A DNA stretch of 64,000 nucleotides from Cynocephalus volans (Eukaryota; Chordata; Mammalia; Dermoptera; Cynocephalidae). Below are positions 1 to 59,733 of the stretch, piece after piece. A program made the position numbers and the translations under genes. The DNA is taken from assembly GCF_027409185.1 (NCBI RefSeq), contig NC_084462.1, forward strand, positions 83,376,179 through 83,440,178, given 5' to 3'. How positions within the stretch are numbered: the first letter of the stretch is position 1; each line of letters opens with the position of its first letter. The notes beneath the pieces were generated by a model. The model saw nothing but the letters and a program-made list of their open reading frames with translations. It had not been told where the DNA came from and searched no databases.

Positions 1-1950
1 AGGTATTTTTATGTTCCCGTGTTCCTTGACTGTGGTTATTGTCTTTGAGCTTTCTTGGCTTCTGAGTGGCTCCGTTAAGGTATCATTTAAAGAGTATAGA
101 AGTTAAGTAAGATTATGGTAGTCAGAAGAACAATTTCACTGCAGGTATGTATGTGCTTAGCAAAGTGATTGATAACGGATTTTCCTGAAACCCCCAGACA
201 GCACAAAGTATCCCTTTTATTATTGTCTTCCATACATACATAGTCTCACTTGTACAAATATTTTTATATAGTGGGAGATTTAGACTTTAGAATTTTATCT
301 GAAAGGAATGCATAAACCCTGACTGTTGAAGACACATGAGAGTTTGAAACAATACGGTAAAAGTAGGAATAGAAAAAATGGGGTCAAATGCCAAAAGCAA
401 TATGAAAAAAAGGAAAGAATCCATAGGATTCATAGGTTTCTTGGCTTACAGGGACAAGGGAAAAGAAGTCGAAGAATTACCAAGTTGCCAGTATTACCAA
501 GACCCCCAAAGGTCCGTTTGCCAAAGATTTACCAGTGTTACTGAGACCCCCAAAGGTCTGTTTGCTTGTCGCTCAGTAGCCAATAATTGAGAGACAAGTG
601 TGGTGTAAGGAAAGGTAGCCTTTAATCAGCCTGGGGAAATGGTGCACTTATGTCTCAAAGACCATCTCGACCTTTCCCAAGTTTGCCAAACGATTTTATA
701 GGGGCCCGTGGTGGAAAGTTGATTCATGGTGACCAAGCAGGGACGTACAGACATGATTGTGTGTTTCAGATAATTGTCAAGGAACTTCCCAGGTGGGAGT
801 TGACCAGTGTCATACTTCATTCTCCATGGGTTCAGTTCCTCTTATTCTCAAATAAGATCAGGTTAGTAAGCTAGTAAAGAATGGCCGTCTAGATTAATAA
901 TTTTCCCTCTAGTAATTTGTGTACAACGTGAGAGCACGAGTCATTGCATTCTGGCAATTTGCTGCAGGCTATGTGGTTTGGGTTATAGAAGAGAACACGT
1001 TTTTAAAGTCAAAGTCTTAACAAAATGGAGTCACTTCTGTTCAGGCTGTTACACCAGTATTCAAAGTTACTGGAAGCTTTAGATGGTGAACTGCTAAAAT
1101 TGGTTAAGGTAGTGAGGGTTGTCGTGTTTGGGGAAAAGATGATTTTCCCCCCAAGTTTGCTGCTCCTAAACTTTCCTCAAGTAATTTCTCAAGAGCTTTG
1201 AAATTTGTGTGAATGGCCCCCAGAAGTAAACAGTTTAAAATCCAAATCTTTAGGTGGTAAGTAACTTTCAGGTGCTTAATTATTGTATAAATTCACCATG
1301 TTAGCATCATATCCCAGTAACTTACAAAACAGGTCTACAGAAAGCAGCCTGGGGAAAGAACATTGCAACCGGAGGGAAGAGATCAGGATTTTAGTCACGG
1401 TTCTGCTAGTAACCTATGTGACAATGGGTTTAAGTATATGTATCTCACATTCCTTCAAAATGTAGGAAGAGACTACTTGTTTCTTTGCAGCACTAAAGTT
1501 CATAGTCTTCTTAAGCAACTGTAAAATGTATCGGTGTAAATCCAATTTACCCTGCTATCGAGTTGTGGCAGAGCATTTGTCAAGCGAGTCAAAGTGTCCT
1601 TTTTCCCCAGTTTTCAAACTTGGGAGCAACTCTACCTGGGTGCTTTTGGTGGCCTTCCAGTTGGTGGGATTTGGATGACTATAATAGTGCGGACAATCTT
1701 CCAGTATGTGTGTATGATCAAGAAATTTCCTAAATAGGTACATCAAGTGGTGGTCACTCTTAATAGCCTCAATTAACACAAACAGAAGTCTGGGGGCTCC
1801 AATGGCGCAAGGGCGTCGCGCCTGTTCCTCATGGGTTACACTTTCCTGTACCATAAGCCCACATCCGTTCTTTGCATTCTCAGGCTTAAAGCTCTTTTCT
1901 TTAAGCAAAAGCTGTGGACCGACTTCTTCAGACATTCGCTCACACCGTGA
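1..1950. other. Upstream intergenic stretch, no gene seen
   Basis: No open frame here resembles a known protein and none is longer than about 135 codons. Base composition is ordinary and AT-rich until the CpG-rich promoter begins near 2010. Part of it (about 440-1053) looks like an old LTR, listed separately. In human the neighbour upstream of DNAAF4 is PYGO1, but no PYGO1 sequence was recognised. Confidence 0.6.
440..1053 (-). repeat. Probable ancient LTR-like repeat, unassigned
   Basis: Read on the minus strand the block would start TGTAACAGCCTGAACAG and continue through a motif near 1022-1042 (GGAGTCACTTCTG on +). A related motif, GGAGTCAGTCCTGTTCA, occurs near 5520-5537 in another LTR-like block. 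A short direct repeat (GACCCCCAAAGGTC) occurs at about 500-514 and 544-557. The TG...CA style ends and the shared motif suggest an endogenous retrovirus LTR. No coding remnant was seen and the family was not identified. Confidence 0.35.
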
Positions 1951-2117
1951 GGAAGAAAACACCCCAAAAGAAACCTAACTCCCCTGTGCAGGAGACCAAG
2001 TGGCCCCAAGCCCACCAGCAAGCTAGGCTGGGCGCGCCCGGGGCACGCTGGGATTGGGGAGGGGGTGGGTGTCCGCGGCCTGGCCCGACCCGGAAGAACT
2101 GGCGCGTGGTAACCCCA

Positions 2118-2132
2118 GCTTGCCTAGCAACC
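2118..2132 (+). promoter_or_regulatory. RFX X-box motif
   Basis: The sequence GCTTGCCTAGCAACC (reverse GGTTGCTAGGCAAGC) is an almost perfect inverted repeat matching the RFX X-box consensus (RYYNYY, spacer, RRNRAC). It lies 53 bp upstream of the ATG inside the CpG island. RFX factors drive ciliary genes through such sites, and DYX1C1/DNAAF4 has been reported as an RFX target. The motif is seen directly; function is inferred. Confidence 0.85.
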
Positions 2133-2184
2133 AAGCGGCCGCCGGTAGTCACCAGTGCCGCCGACCTCTGGAACCGCTGTCGGG

Positions 2185-50823
<48,639 letters not shown>

Positions 50824-51441
50824 TAAGTTATTTGAACTCAGGCCATTAGATTTATAAAGTATGTAGACATTAGTACTTAGCACATTATCTAGATATTTTG
50901 ACCTACGTGTTTATATGTGTGTTTGTTGTTGGGGAGAGATAACACAAATAAGCAAATTAGATAGGCGGGGTCTCCATATTTAAAAAGTCAGATAATATAA
51001 CAATTAAATAAGGCTCTTATTATTTGTTATTATATTGAAATGTCATAAAAATTAAAAATACCACCTTTTGGAATGCTTATTAAAGTCCTTTTTAAAATCA
51101 CTTATACATTTAACATAAATCCTTTCAGGTATCTCCCTTAAAAACAGGTTTTTTATTAAAAACCAGAGCTTTTTTGATTGTTCATATTATATTCATTTCT
51201 AAAAGATTACCAAATTCCCTGGAAATGGAAGGCTAAAAAAAAAAAAATCATCAAATTACCTCATATATTAATAAATTATCATTTTACATCCAGGCAATCA
51301 TTTTATTTATTTATATATAGCTCTGTATGTGAATATTTTAATACAATTACAGTGAATTCTGGTACATTCTGAGTGGCAATTTGAGCTCATATTTTGAGGC
51401 AGCTGTAGATATTATTTATTATATCTTATTGTATACCCTTC

Positions 51442-51906
51442 TGTGTTATTTTCCTGTTGCTTCTGTAACAAACTATCTCAAACTGAGTGGCTTAAAAGAA
51501 CACAAATTTATTATCTTACAGTTCTGGAGGTCAGAAGTCCAAAATGGGTTTCACTGGGCTAAAATCAAGGTGTTAATTGCGTTCCTTCTAGAGGCTATAG
51601 GGGAAAATCTGTTTCCTTGCATTTCCAGCTTCTAGGCTGCTTGGCTTGTGGCCCCCAGGTACCAATAGCATCACCCTGACCTCTGCTTCCATAGTCACTT
51701 CTTCTTCTGTGACTCTCCTGCTTCCCTTTTTCTTTTATAAGAACTCTTATGATTATACCTGCTAATTCAGCATAATCTCTCCATATCAAGATCTTTAATT
51801 TATTCATATCTGCAAAGTCTTTTTTGCCATGTTAGGGGTAAGATATTAATTGGTTCAGGGGTTAGGATGTGGACATCTGTGAGGAGGCCATTATCTGTCT
51901 ACCACA
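51442..51906 (-). mobile_element. MLT1-type (ERVL-MaLR) LTR
   Basis: Starts TGTGTTATTTTCCTGTTGC and includes CACAAATTTATTATCTTACA, GTCCAAAATGGGTTTCACTG and GGGGTTAGGATGTGGACATC, ending TGTCTACCACA. Confidence 0.8.
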
Positions 51907-52163
51907 AATTCTATATTTTTCTTTTCTCATCCTCTTTCTGCTCTTTCTTGGTCTTTTCTCCTCTTTGTTACAACATCAGGGATTGATTTGTGGAGGTTAG
52001 CTGGAGTTGGCAATTTTTCTGAAGGTCAGAAGCCTGGGGCTGACAAGTTGGTTCTTCTTATTGTCAACAGTAAAATCATATATGATCTTTCTTCTTTTCT
52101 CTCTCCTTCCTTCTTTCCTTTCTTCTTCTCCATCTATTCAACCATTAAAAAAATAAATATCTA

Positions 52164-52348
52164 ATAGGGCCGGCCCGTGGCTCACTCGGGAGAGTGCGGT
52201 GCTGATAACACCAAGGCCGCAGGTTCAGATCCCTATATAGGGATGGCCGGTTAGCTCACTGGGTGAGCGTGGTGCTGACAACACCAGGCCAAGGGTTGAG
52301 ATCTCCTTACCGGTCATCTTTAAAAAATAAATAAATAAAAATAAAAAT
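52164..52348 (+). mobile_element. tRNA-Ile-like SINE dimer (CYN-type), best-preserved copy
   Basis: Left unit GGGCCGGCCCGTGGCTCACT with B box GGTTCAGATCCC; right unit GGCCGGTTAGCTCACTGGG with GGTTGAGATCTCC and a tail starting TTACCGGTCATCTTTAAAAA. A 13-bp duplication, AAATAAATATCTA, lies at 52151-52163 and 52349-52361. The right-unit start matches the 5' end of tRNA-Ile closely. Confidence 0.93.
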
Positions 52349-52361
52349 AAATAAATATCTA

Positions 52362-53340
52362 TTGATTGCTAGCTATTTGCCAGACTATATGATAGGCACT
52401 GAACTACAGAGATAAGGAAGAGAGGTACATACACAAATACTTACAACACTGTGTGGGAAGTACAGTAACATAAATAAGAACAAGGTCATATGAAAGTACA
52501 GAAGAGGAGCACCTAGCTTTAAAGGGAGGAAAGAGGCTTAGGAAAAGCTTTATAGAGAAATTACTACTTGAGCTCCTCTATGATAGGAAGGAGTTTAAGG
52601 AGCAATAGACAGAAAGGCATTCATTTCAGGCAGAGGTGACAATATGAGCAAAAGCTCAGAGACAAGAAATAGTGTGGTGTAGGTCAGGAAGTATAGATAG
52701 TTTATTCTTTGTTAAAACATAAAATCTGAAGCCCAGAGTGATGACCAGTAAACCTAGAAAAATAGACAGGGACCTTGTGTAGTCTGTTAAGATTCTTAGA
52801 TTTGTCCTGTAATGTGAGGAAAAATTTGTTGCAGAAGCCTAAGTAAAGGCCTTGAATTATGGCATTGTTAATAGAGGGGGGGTAATTTGAGAAATATTTA
52901 GGAGGTAAAATAGACAGAACTTCTTGATCAATTGTTGGCAAGTGAGAGAGAGAAGTAGTAGGTGTGGGTGACTTCCAGGTTTCTTGTCTAAATGATTATG
53001 TGATGCCACCAACTGCATTAGAGAATACTAGAATAGGGGCTAGTTAGGAGGAAATGCAAGTAAGTTTAGTTTTGAATATGTTGAGTTTGAGATGTCTCTG
53101 AGAGTTCCAATCTGGGTGACAGTGTAGAGCAAGCTTGAAACTACAGGGAGAGGCCAGCACTGTAGATACATTTTTTGGGTTATCAGCATTTACATAGTAG
53201 ATAAATTTATAAGAGTAGGTGAGATATCCAAAAAGAGTGTTAGACTCAGTAGAGTAGTGGGCTGAGGATAAAATCCTGTGAGCTACCAGCATTTAAAAGA
53301 CTGGTGAAACAAAGGAACACACAAAAATACTTCCAGAAGC
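52362..53340 (-). repeat. L2-like LINE sequence
   Basis: Phrases typical of a common old LINE: TTGCCAGACTATATGATAGG, GGCATTCATTTCAGGCAGAG, ATTTAGGAGGTAAAATAGAC, TTTTGAATATGTTGAGTTTG. L2 is my best match; orientation is taken from the TATTGATTGC... end. No open frame. Confidence 0.55.
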
Positions 53341-53371
53341 CAATGGAGTAGAAATTTTATGGAAAAAGGAG

Positions 53372-53472
53372 GGCTGGCTGGCTAGCTTAGTTGGTTAGAG
53401 CACAGTGTTATAACACCAAGGTCAAGGGTTCAGATCCCCATACTAGCCAGTCAACAACAACAACAACAACAA
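53372..53472 (+). mobile_element. tRNA-Ile-like SINE monomer with (CAA)n tail
   Basis: GGCTAGCTTAGTTGGTTAGA (A box), ACACCAAGGTCAAGGGTTC, AGATCCCCATACTAGCC, then a (CAA)7-type tail. Very close to tRNA-Ile over its length. AAAAAGGA repeats on each side. Confidence 0.9.
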
Positions 53473-53829
53473 CAAAAAGGAAGTTTGGTTGGTTCTTTAA
53501 GAATAGAAAAGGTTTGAATAGATTTGGAGACAGGAGAGAGAAGAGGTGATTGAAATGTCTCTAAGAAGAGTGGAGAAAATTGGGTCAAGACCAAGGGTGG
53601 ATGGCTTGTTTTGATTTTGGTTTTGGTTTTTCTCTTTTTTGAAAGTTGAATTAATTTTATAATATAAAAAAATTCCTTTCGAAAAAATTCACACAGTGCA
53701 TATTACATGAAAGTCCCCCTTGGTTTTTACCTAGTCAACTGGCCTCATGTCTACCCTGTCTCCCAGCTGTAACCACTCTAAATCATTTCTTTAATTACAC
53801 TTGCTTATCACAGTCAATATGTTAGTAGC

Positions 53830-54225
53830 TTGTGATAGTTCACAAAAGCCTTCATTATACTAACTCATTAAATCCTTACAACTATAGTTGGGTAGGACCC
53901 ACTGCTTTCGCACTCATGTAACTAATGCTTACTGAGAAAGTAGAAGCTTTGCACAAAATAGCTCATTTAATTCCCATAATAACATGGGGGCTGGCTAGTA
54001 ATTTGGAAGAGTGTCGTGCTCTCAAAGTCACAGGTTCAGATCCCCTTACTGGCCAGCTACCACAAACAATAACCTGACTAGTTGGGTATTATTATCTTTA
54101 TCCCCATTTTGTAAACATGGAAATGGGGCTAGGGAGTTTAAGGTGGTATTTCATAAGTAGAACCAAGATTCAATCCTAGGTCAATATGATTGCAAAGTTT
54201 ATATTCTAATCACTGCTGTACTCCT
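53830..54225 (-). repeat. MIR SINE, interrupted by a tRNA-like SINE
   Basis: The reversed MIR core: TAGCTCATTTAATTCCCATA before the insertion, then ATCCCCATTTTGTAAACATGG, GAACCAAGATTCAATCCTAG and AATCACTGCTGTACTCC after it. Confidence 0.72.
53986..54065 (+). mobile_element. tRNA-Ile-like SINE monomer, diverged
   Basis: GGGGCTGGCTAGTAATTTGG, AAGTCACAGGTTCAGATCCC, CTTACTGGCCAGCTACCAC. AATAAC on each side is a short duplication. Confidence 0.8.
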
Positions 54226-55365
54226 TTCACAGATGAATCAAATACATTTCCTGTCCTCTTGTTCCTTTTGGTTAGCCCTAGGGAAGGCAGCCCAAGTGGT
54301 ATGGATCTGAATTACTCCTCCTTGCAGCCTGAGAGTGCCTAAGTATGCTTAGCTTACTGTGCTGTCCTGTTGGATTGCTTACTTTGCTCTAGAAAATGTT
54401 GACAGATTAACTTGTGATAGACAAAGATACCTCATTTTCTGAGATTGGAGGAAAGAAAGTAAAGACAAGTGTGGATCTAGATGAGCTTCTAACAACAAAG
54501 AGAATTGATTACTGGGTACTGCAGAGGGCCCTGCTAGGTTAGAGAACAGGAATTCATAGAGATGCCAGTCAGCACAGCTGTGTGACTTATATGGTGTTTA
54601 GTCTTTTGTATTTAGGAGTAGAAAGGGCAGATTAGATCATTGAACCAGGGCTGGAGTACAGGACTGACAAGTACAGTAAAAGACTAACAGCGCAAGGGAC
54701 CAGTAATTGCTCATGAAAAAGTAGCTCTGATAATCAGCCATGATGTTCAGGCTGGGTTAGAAAGGGAGAAATGCCATGAGGGGCCCAGTGGACTAAGAGA
54801 AAATGGAGCAATTAATGAGGTAGAAACCACTGTAAAGAGAGAGCTGGCAGAACAGAAAGTTCTCGTCAGTGGCTGGAATCCAGTTTGATATTTCTGAGGT
54901 AGTGCAGTTCTAGGTGACGACAAAGTCCAGGGTGTAGCCCTGGGTATAGGTAGCAAAAATAGAGTTTAAGGGAAGATGATTGAATTAAGGAATTTCAAGT
55001 ATTTCAAGGTAAATTGATACACAAACCTTAAAATCTCTTGGAATGATGGCAGAAGTTGAGATAGAGACAGATTCTGGGAGCCAGGTTTCAAAGCCCTCAA
55101 TGAATAAAAGAAGAGCATTTTTAAAAAAGCCAGTTGATGACAGTTACTAGAAGGCTACAGGGTAAAATGTCATGAGTCCCAAAGGATGATGACTTTTACA
55201 CAAAAGAAGAGTCACAGCTTGGAACTAGCAGAAGTGAGCCTTGGAGAATGCAAATTGCTGCAGTCCTAGCTGCCTGATGCAGGAAATGGGGGGCCTCAGT
55301 TGAGAGGGTGGTAGAAATAGCACTGCCCTCAGAGCAGAGCCAGGTTAATTTTAGAAAGCATTTTG

Positions 55366-55491
55366 TGGCTGGTCAGTTAGCTCAGTTGGTTAGAGTGCAG
55401 CCTTTTAAAACAAAGTCGAAAGTTCTAATCCCTGTATTGGACAGGCGCTCTCCACCCAATGCCCCCCCCCAAAAGCCCCCCACAAAATATA
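55366..55491 (+). mobile_element. tRNA-Ile-like SINE monomer with C/A-rich tail
   Basis: GTCAGTTAGCTCAGTTGGTT, AGTCGAAAGTTCTAATCCC, then an unusual CCC/AAA-rich tail (55455-55487). Flanked by TAGAAAGCATTTT and TAGAAAACATTTT. Confidence 0.87.
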
Positions 55492-57282
55492 TAGAAAACA
55501 TTTTATGGAAAAGTTGAGGGGTAGGAAAGGATTGGGAGGTTCAGTCAGTTGTGGCAGAAACAGGAGTGAGAAAGTGCAAAGTGGTATAGGGGGATGAGGA
55601 ATGGCCAGCAAATAGGGACTTTGACATGAGGATAATGGAAAAGCTTGCTTTTTAATCAGTGCCAAGGATAACAAGATTGATGGCCATGGTTAGCAAGTTC
55701 TTTGGCACAATGTATTATGGTGCTGGGACTGGCTAAAGGTCCAAGGCACTGTTTGGTTTGGTCTTATTTCTGATATACTATTGATGTGATTTGGATTTAA
55801 GAGTGGAAAGGGTAGATGAGATCATTGAGCCAGGGTTGAAGTTTTGACTGGCAAGTACAGCAAAACACTAGAGTGTGTGTGTGAGTGTGTGTTATTGACT
55901 TCAGGCAAAAGCAAAGTATTGGCAGCACTGGTACAAAAGCGTACTTTGCAGCAGTCAGGTGTAACTGGTAGATTGTAATTACTTTAGTGTTTGGGTATCA
56001 TTTTGTCTTACTACCTCCAATTAGGTAGAAAAAGAGAAACAAAATAAAAGGAGAGGAAGAGAGTTGAAAATTAGGAGAGATGGAGGGAAACTTAGTTACT
56101 AATGACACCTACAGGAACAGAGCAGAGCACAGTTAATCATAGTGCCAAGTACAAATGGATAAAAAGAAAGATATAATTCTTAGAAAGAAATGTCTCCTCT
56201 CTAGCAAAGTAATGTAGCATAAAAGATAGAAAAAGATATAACAGAACCAACTGAGAAGCAATGTGTTGAATTTAAAGCCAAAGGATGTAATTTTTTCATC
56301 TTCAGAGTCTTTGTTTTGTGGTAGCCTTCTACATTTACACAGGCAAAAATGGTGCAACTGTCTGTATTGTGTTTAAACCAATGGGACACTTGTTTCACAA
56401 AAGGATACAAATGAGCAAGCCTTTCAAAAGAGCAGTAGCTTGGAAAAATTGTTTAGGGAACTATTTCTACTCAAAAATGGGTTCTTAGAAAGAGCCACAG
56501 AATGTTTTCATTTTCTTTACCTAGCTTTCTACTGCTGTGTCTTAGTTTTAAATGCTAAGTTTACCTTTCAGAAACATACATGTAGCTTAGATAATTTTAT
56601 TTGCTCATGAAAGCATTTTACCTTTTCCAATTAATGTTGTACCAGATAGATTTTTACTGAGAACACTTCACATAAAAAACTGAGTCTAGGTGTTCTAATT
56701 TAGATATGTACATGATGTTATGTTATTTAACAGCTTTACATGACTCAGAATCTGTAAATACTTTAATAACTACCCTTCCAGACACTTGTAATTATATAAG
56801 GTAAAAGGACCATTGTTCTGTCCCTTTGACATTACTTTGTGCATGATTTTAAACTAAGTCCTATCTTGACCCTAGACTTAAACTCTCTTTCTTTCCCCAC
56901 AGTGGGGCCACTTGAAGGCCATCTGCATACCTCACTCTCTAAAGCAAATTTTAATGTGAGATAAGAGAGAATTAAGGATACATAACCCTACAATCTAGCA
57001 CCCAGCATTATATTACTGTTGTTACATAAAATCACCTTCTACCCTAATTCTAGTGTCTGAACTTTCTTTTTATTTATTCTCTCTGCCTAAGTGCCAGGCT
57101 TTGTAGCCTGCCTAATACCCCAGTCCTTTTACAACTGAAGATCTGCTTTGCTTTTGCTTTTCCTCTTGCCACCACAGTTAATTATGCTTCTGAACCCCAG
57201 CTTAGTATATAAGAGCCTGTGACTTACTGACAGACTTCCCTAGTACCAACTTGTACTAGCCTAAATTTCTGTATGTTTGCTG

Positions 57283-58769
57283 TTTCTTTTTTTTTAATTT
57301 TATTTTTTAAAATTTTATTTATTGACTCAAAATTGATTATACATATTTTTGGGGTTGAACATTGAGATATGTTGATTAAATCAATATTACTAGCATATAT
57401 ATTGTTATAAATCATAGTTATTCTTTATACCCCTGCTCCAATCTCTCCCCATCCCCCTCTCACTCCCCCTCTCCCCTCTAATAGCCCTAGATTTCTTCTT
57501 TCCTTCTGAAAGAATAATGGTTACTCTGTTAATTTGTTGCCTAGATGATCTGTCCAATGCTGAGAAGTGTGATCAGGTCCCTCAATATTATCATAGAGCA
57601 GATGCTTCCTCTGTCACTCTGAAATGGGCTTTGTGGAAATGGACATCCTCTTTTTTTCTTTGTCCCTGCTGGTGACTCTTCTTGTGTGAATGCACTCCAG
57701 TGGTTGGCGGACCATCTGTGTGGTGGTTGTGGCGTCTAGACGCTTTTGCAGCAGCCATGGTTATTGTGGTGGCTGTGGTGGGCCACCCACATGGAGGTGA
57801 TGTTTTCGGTATGCTCCTTGGCACTGGTGGTATACCTGGTTGTGGGGTGTGTTTGGTCCCCTTCTCCATGCCTCTGGCCCCTGGGCAGGCCCCAAGGCAC
57901 TGGCGCCATGTGCCTGGTTGTGGAAGGGGTGGCCGGTCCCCTTCTCCATGCCTCAGGTCACCAGACTAGACATTTACCAAGGAGCTGGCTTGGTGTGCCT
58001 GGTTGAAGGAGAGGGGCCTGGTCCCCTTCTCCATGCCCCAGGTCCCTGGTCCAGCCCTGAGGTGCTGGCGCAGTGTGCCTGGTTGAGGGAGGGCAGTCTG
58101 GTCCCCTTCTCCATGCCCCAGGTCTCTAGGCAGGCTCCAAGGCGCTGGAGCCATGTGCCTGGTTGTGGGACAAGGGTCCGGTCCCCCTCTCCATGCCTCG
58201 GGTGCCCAGGTGGGCCCCGAGGTGCTGATGTTTTGTGCCTGGTGTGGGAGGAGGGTCCAGTCCCCAGCCCCATACCTCAGGTCCCCAGGCAGGACCTGAG
58301 GCACTGGCTTGGTATGCCTGGTTGTGGGAGAGAGGTCCAGTCCCCTTCTACATGCCTCAGGTCCCCAGGCAGGCCCTGAGCTGCTGGTGTGGTGTGCCTG
58401 GTTGTGGGAGAGAGGTCTGGTCTCCTTCTCCATACCTTGGGTCCCTGGGCGGGCCCCAAGGTGCTGGTGCAGTGTGCCTGGTTGTAGGAGAGAGGTCCAG
58501 TCCCCTTCTTCTTGCCTCGGGTCCCTGGGTGGGCCCCGAGGTGCTGGCATGCTGTGCCTTGTTGTGCGAAGAGGGTCCAGTTCCTGGCTCCATGCCTCAG
58601 GTCACTGGGCGGGACCCAAGGCACTGGCTTGGTGTGCCTGGTTGTGGGAGGGTAGTCTGGTCCCCTTCTCCATGCCCCAAGTACCTGGGCTGGCCCCGAG
58701 GTTTTGGCTTGGTGTGTCTGGTTGTGGGAGAGAGGTCCAGTCCCCTTCTCCATGCCCCAGGTCCCTGAG
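57283..58769 (-). mobile_element. Composite GC-rich/L1-tailed repeat, copy 3 (long)
   Basis: From low to high coordinate: poly-T, an L1-like 3'UTR (AAAATTGATTATACATATTT), a pyrimidine tract (57430-57478), an endonuclease-like fragment (TAGATGATCTGTCCAATG, 57543-57560), a linker to 57835, then the 80-bp tandem array. So on the minus strand the GC-rich array is 5' and the L1-like tail is 3' with poly-A. No target-site duplication was found, and the far boundary may lie past 58769. Confidence 0.7.
57836..58769. repeat. 80-bp GC-rich tandem array, about 11.7 units
   Basis: Each unit starts CTGGTTGTGGGAGAGAGGTC or a variant, has CCCCTTCTCCATGCC in the middle, and ends TGCTGGTGTGGTGTGC. Eleven full units span 57836-58717 with mean length 80.2 bp, then a partial unit. 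Because 80 is not a multiple of three, all frames cycle every 240 bp. That creates long unbroken frames on both strands (179, 177, 194 and 170 codons) that are not genes. Confidence 0.93.
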
Positions 58770-58969
58770 TTTTCATAGCTGGATTCCATCTGCTTGTCTG
58801 GATGTTCTTTTACTTTAATGGTGGACTTTTAATGCTGATTGTTAACCATCTGTTATAATCTTCTCCCAACACAGTACATAGTTCTACTTGCCGAGTTGAA
58901 TTTCTTTCCAATGCTCAGGCTTGGGTTTATGCCCTGGCAAGAACAATGAAGGAGAAGCCTACCACAGTT

Positions 58970-59440
58970 TCATGTCTGCTTGCAGAACACAGGAGATTCA
59001 TGGGTCAGAGACAAAGGACTTTATTACTCAAAGTACACCAAGCAGCATGAGCTTTATGTTGGTTTCCTTTGCCCCTCAAGTCCTATGGGGCCAATGCAGA
59101 GGTGGGCTCAGGTGAATGCTGTATACACAGTATGTTTGTGCCACAGCAGAGGAAGGCCAAGCTTAAGGAACAAAAAAAATTTTTTAAGCGGCTAACCGGT
59201 ACGGTGATCCTAACCCTCGACACTGGTGTTATCAGCACCACACTCTCCCAAGTGAGCCACCAGTCAGCCCCCTAAGGAACATAATTTTTTATGAGAGTGG
59301 CAAGCAAACCTGCCAACCTTTGCCCCACAAAGAGAAATTATTGTACTGAGCAGCAAACAAATTTGTCCTTTACCCCATAAGGAGACACTACCTTTGTCTT
59401 CCAAGGCTGTTTGCTATACAGACATCTTTGAAAATGTAGT
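58970..59440 (-). repeat. LTR-like repeat, interrupted by a SINE
   Basis: GACTTTATTACTCAAAGTAC near 59013 reverses to an AATAAAG poly-A signal setting. CTTTGCCCCACAAAGAG and TTTACCCCATAAGGAG near 59318-59385 look like related LTR subrepeats. Family not identified. Confidence 0.45.
59173..59272 (-). mobile_element. CYN-type SINE
   Basis: Reversed: GCGGCTAACCGGTACGGTGA, CCTCGACACTGGTGTTATC, TCTCCCAAGTGAGCCACC. A 9-bp duplication, TAAGGAACA, lies at 59164-59172 and 59273-59281. Confidence 0.88.
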
Positions 59441-59733
59441 TCCAAATAAAGCTGTCAGTGCCTCTGACATAAGACATACAGGAAAATAGAAAATCCATGT
59501 CTTCCAGTCCTTGCACCTTGTATTTTCAGGACAGGTCTGCCAAATATGCCTTGATCTGCTGCATTTAAATAAACTTGGATTATGGAAATACAACAGTTTT
59601 CTTATGTTGCTAGCTTTCTGCCTGACTTGAAATTTAGAATCCATATCATAAGATGATTTCTTTGATACAATCATAATTTTGTACAGTTGTTTGTTTGTAT
59701 TTTATAGCTCATAATATTCTGTTGTAAGTACTA

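Noticed and set aside
1555..1962. A 135-codon minus-strand frame just upstream of the promoter, as a divergent gene
   Set aside because: No recognisable domain and no splice or conservation evidence. It is possible but unsupported.
52164..52348. Functional tRNA-Ile gene
   Set aside because: The cloverleaf is degraded, the copy is dimeric, and A-tails and TSDs mark it as a SINE. The same holds for the other copies.
57840..58818. Long overlapping open frames on both strands (179, 177, 169, 194 and 170 codons)
   Set aside because: They all lie in the 80-bp tandem array. A unit length that is not a multiple of three, with few stop codons, keeps several frames open at once. There is no splice, start or homology support.
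59404..59440. A GGCTGTTTGCTATACAGAC stretch as the start of the missing DNAAF4 TPR exon
   Set aside because: Only a few bases resemble the expected coding sequence, the frame does not continue, and it lies in an LTR-like repeat.
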